Below, in pieces: positions 6,373-7,424 of a stretch of 7,424 nucleotides of DNA. Location: assembly GCA_903847005.1 (NCBI GenBank), contig CAINCM010000108.1, forward strand, positions 1 to 7,424, given 5' to 3'. Position numbers and translations under genes: made by a program. Under the pieces are notes generated by a model. It had not been told where the DNA came from, searched no databases, and saw nothing but the letters and a program-made list of their open reading frames with translations. The first letter of the stretch is position 1. The number at the start of each line of letters is the position of its first letter. This stretch comes from an uncultured Chloroflexota bacterium (GTDB lineage Bacteria > Chloroflexota > Limnocylindria > Limnocylindrales > Limnocylindraceae).

Positions 6373-7424
6373 CTCCCCTCGGGACCGCCCGCGTATTGGT
6401 CGGGCTTGGGGGGCTCGTGTCCAGCCAGTCGTTCGGCATGTGCCTTTGCGGCAGAACTGACCGGTCGAGCGTAGAGGGGGTGGCCTTCGGAGGTGAGGCA
6501 CCGACCCGTCGCGAGGTCCCACTGCCAGCCATGGATGCCGCACGTGAGTGTCTCGCCATCCTCGGTGCCGAAGCGAGTTAGGTCTGCCTTCATGTGTGGG
6601 CAGCGGCGCTGCACCTGCCAGCCACCGATCTCGAATGTCCCCTCGGTCGGGCCATTCTCCGCGTAAAAGCCTTCTGCGTACTGGATTCGCGCCACAGAGA
6701 GGCATTTGAACCAGGTGTAGATGTAGTCGTTGTAGGCCCCTCGCCGCCAGGCTTTGAACCGCAGCGAGAGGAAGAGCGAGTTGACCCAATCGTCTGTTCG
6801 CGTCCTGACGAGATGATCCAGCAGGAGGCGGGGGATGGTGAATCGAAAGTCCACCTCCCGTCCATCATCTGCGCGCACTTCGCGCTCCGGGAAGTCGAGG
6901 AGCACGCTCTCGTCGTCCGTCTCGATTCGCACAGCGGCGCCGATGCCGTCGCAGACACGAGGTCCAAGTGCCATCAGTGGTTCGAACCAGGTTTTCAACT
7001 CCGAAACAAGATCTGTGCGCGGCCCGGCCCACGAGGCTTTCTCCGCGGCAATGCGGGGGGCAAGGTCTTTTGCGTACGTGCGCAAGTACGCTTCTTTATC
7101 CGCAAAGACATCCTGCACAGACACTTCACCCTTTGGGTGTCTAACGGCGAAGTTGCCTGAGGCGTCGAATTGACCGATGCTGCCTGGAAGCATCAAGACT
7201 GCGGCCTGGCCGGCCCGTTCAAGGTAGTCGACCATCAGACGCTGGTCGGGGAAGATCGAGTCGTCTGCGTTTGACACGTCATTCCAACGGAAAAGTTCGT
7301 CGTCGAGGAAGCATGGTGGCCCTGCAGAGGGGATGACCACCCGGGGGCTGATGATCTCCACGTATCGCGCCGCACGGGCAAACTGAGCGGCGCGCTTCTT
7401 CTTGGCAAACGCCTCCTTGGCCCG
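6369..7424 (-). CDS. Rieske [2Fe-2S] domain protein, probable MBL-fold/Rieske fusion (5' end outside window)
   Basis: The frame is open to the right edge, leaving 351 visible residues; the GTG at 7361 is probably internal. The C-terminal part is a Rieske domain. CPH (bases 6602-6594) and, 17 residues later, CGIH (6542-6531) give the C-x-H...C-x2-H ligand set of a [2Fe-2S] cluster, followed by GWQWDLATGRC. The visible N-terminal part, with VVIPSAGPPCFLDDELF and SIFPDQ, resembles the end of metallo-beta-lactamase-fold proteins related to the MBL half of CMP-Neu5Ac hydroxylase. I recall actinobacterial proteins with this MBL-then-Rieske order, but no search was possible. The middle region (FTIPRLLLDHLVRTRTDDWVNSLFLSLRFKAW and onward) is not one I can name. 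A disordered Pro/Gly/Ala-rich tail of about 30 residues ends the protein. The role is probably redox or oxygenase-like; the substrate is unknown. It converges on murC, and the two stop codons overlap. Confidence 0.85.
   Translation of the reverse strand, partial: RAKEAFAKKKRAAQFARAARYVEIISPRVVIPSAGPPCFLDDELFRWNDVSNADDSIFPDQRLMVDYLERAGQAAVLMLPGSIGQFDASGNFAVRHPKGEVSVQDVFADKEAYLRTYAKDLAPRIAAEKASWAGPRTDLVSELKTWFEPLMALGPRVCDGIGAAVRIETDDESVLLDFPEREVRADDGREVDFRFTIPRLLLDHLVRTRTDDWVNSLFLSLRFKAWRRGAYNDYIYTWFKCLSVARIQYAEGFYAENGPTEGTFEIGGWQVQRRCPHMKADLTRFGTEDGETLTCGIHGWQWDLATGRCLTSEGHPLYARPVSSAAKAHAERLAGHEPPKPDQYAGGPEGS
6371..6415. terminator. Possible hairpin at the convergent gene ends
   Basis: Right after the murC stop, AGCTCCCC (6371-6378) can pair with GGGGGGCT (6408-6415, one G-T pair). 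An inner GCCCG (6387-6391) can pair with CGGGC (6401-6405) around a nine-base loop, with an uneven internal loop between the stems. It lies inside the 3' coding end of the Rieske gene. No T-run follows on the plus strand, so it is at best a weak or factor-aided terminator, or a 3' stabilising structure for the murC message. Confidence 0.25.

Noticed and set aside
6594..7160. Plus-strand open frame of 188 codons opposite the Rieske gene
   Set aside because: It has no recognisable motif, and the minus strand carries both intact Rieske cluster motifs in a frame open through the window edge.

Overview
This window is a densely packed, GC-rich (roughly 60%) bacterial chromosomal segment with essentially no intergenic DNA. 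It looks like a core housekeeping locus, not a mobile or defence island: I see no transposase, integrase, tRNA, rRNA or CRISPR-like repeats. The order RNase J, FtsK/SpoIIIE translocase, RodZ-like HTH membrane protein is typical of Actinobacteria, Chloroflexota and Firmicutes. The high GC, the GTG starts and the Rieske protein point to a high-GC actinobacterial or chloroflexotal lineage. That assignment is an inference; there is no marker here that settles it.

Plus strand, about 1-6372: five genes run in one direction, with overlaps or 9-base gaps, and probably form one operon. They are the 3' end of an RNase J gene (1-745), ftsK (747-3050), a rodZ-like gene (3034-4320), a YajQ-family gene (4330-4821) and a Mur-ligase gene, best called murC (4831-6372). 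Each downstream gene has a Shine-Dalgarno-like sequence inside or at the very end of the preceding gene, which suggests translational coupling. By function the block links RNA processing (RNase J), chromosome segregation at the septum (FtsK), cell-shape or envelope organisation (RodZ-like), a small nucleotide- or c-di-GMP-binding protein (YajQ family) and a cytoplasmic step of peptidoglycan synthesis (MurC).

Minus strand, 6369-7424: one convergent gene, cut by the right edge, encodes a protein ending in a Rieske [2Fe-2S] domain. Its upstream part resembles the tail of a metallo-beta-lactamase-fold domain. Its stop codon and that of murC overlap in one CTAG (6369-6372), so neither transcription unit has a noncoding 3' spacer.

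Points worth a second look are the Ig-like insert in the RodZ-like protein, the MurC/Mpl-mixed motifs of the Mur ligase, the MBL-plus-Rieske architecture, a hairpin that ends at the ftsK ribosome-binding site, a strong hairpin inside the rodZ-like gene, the shared CTAG stop, and a high density of GATC. I found no convincing entirely new system.
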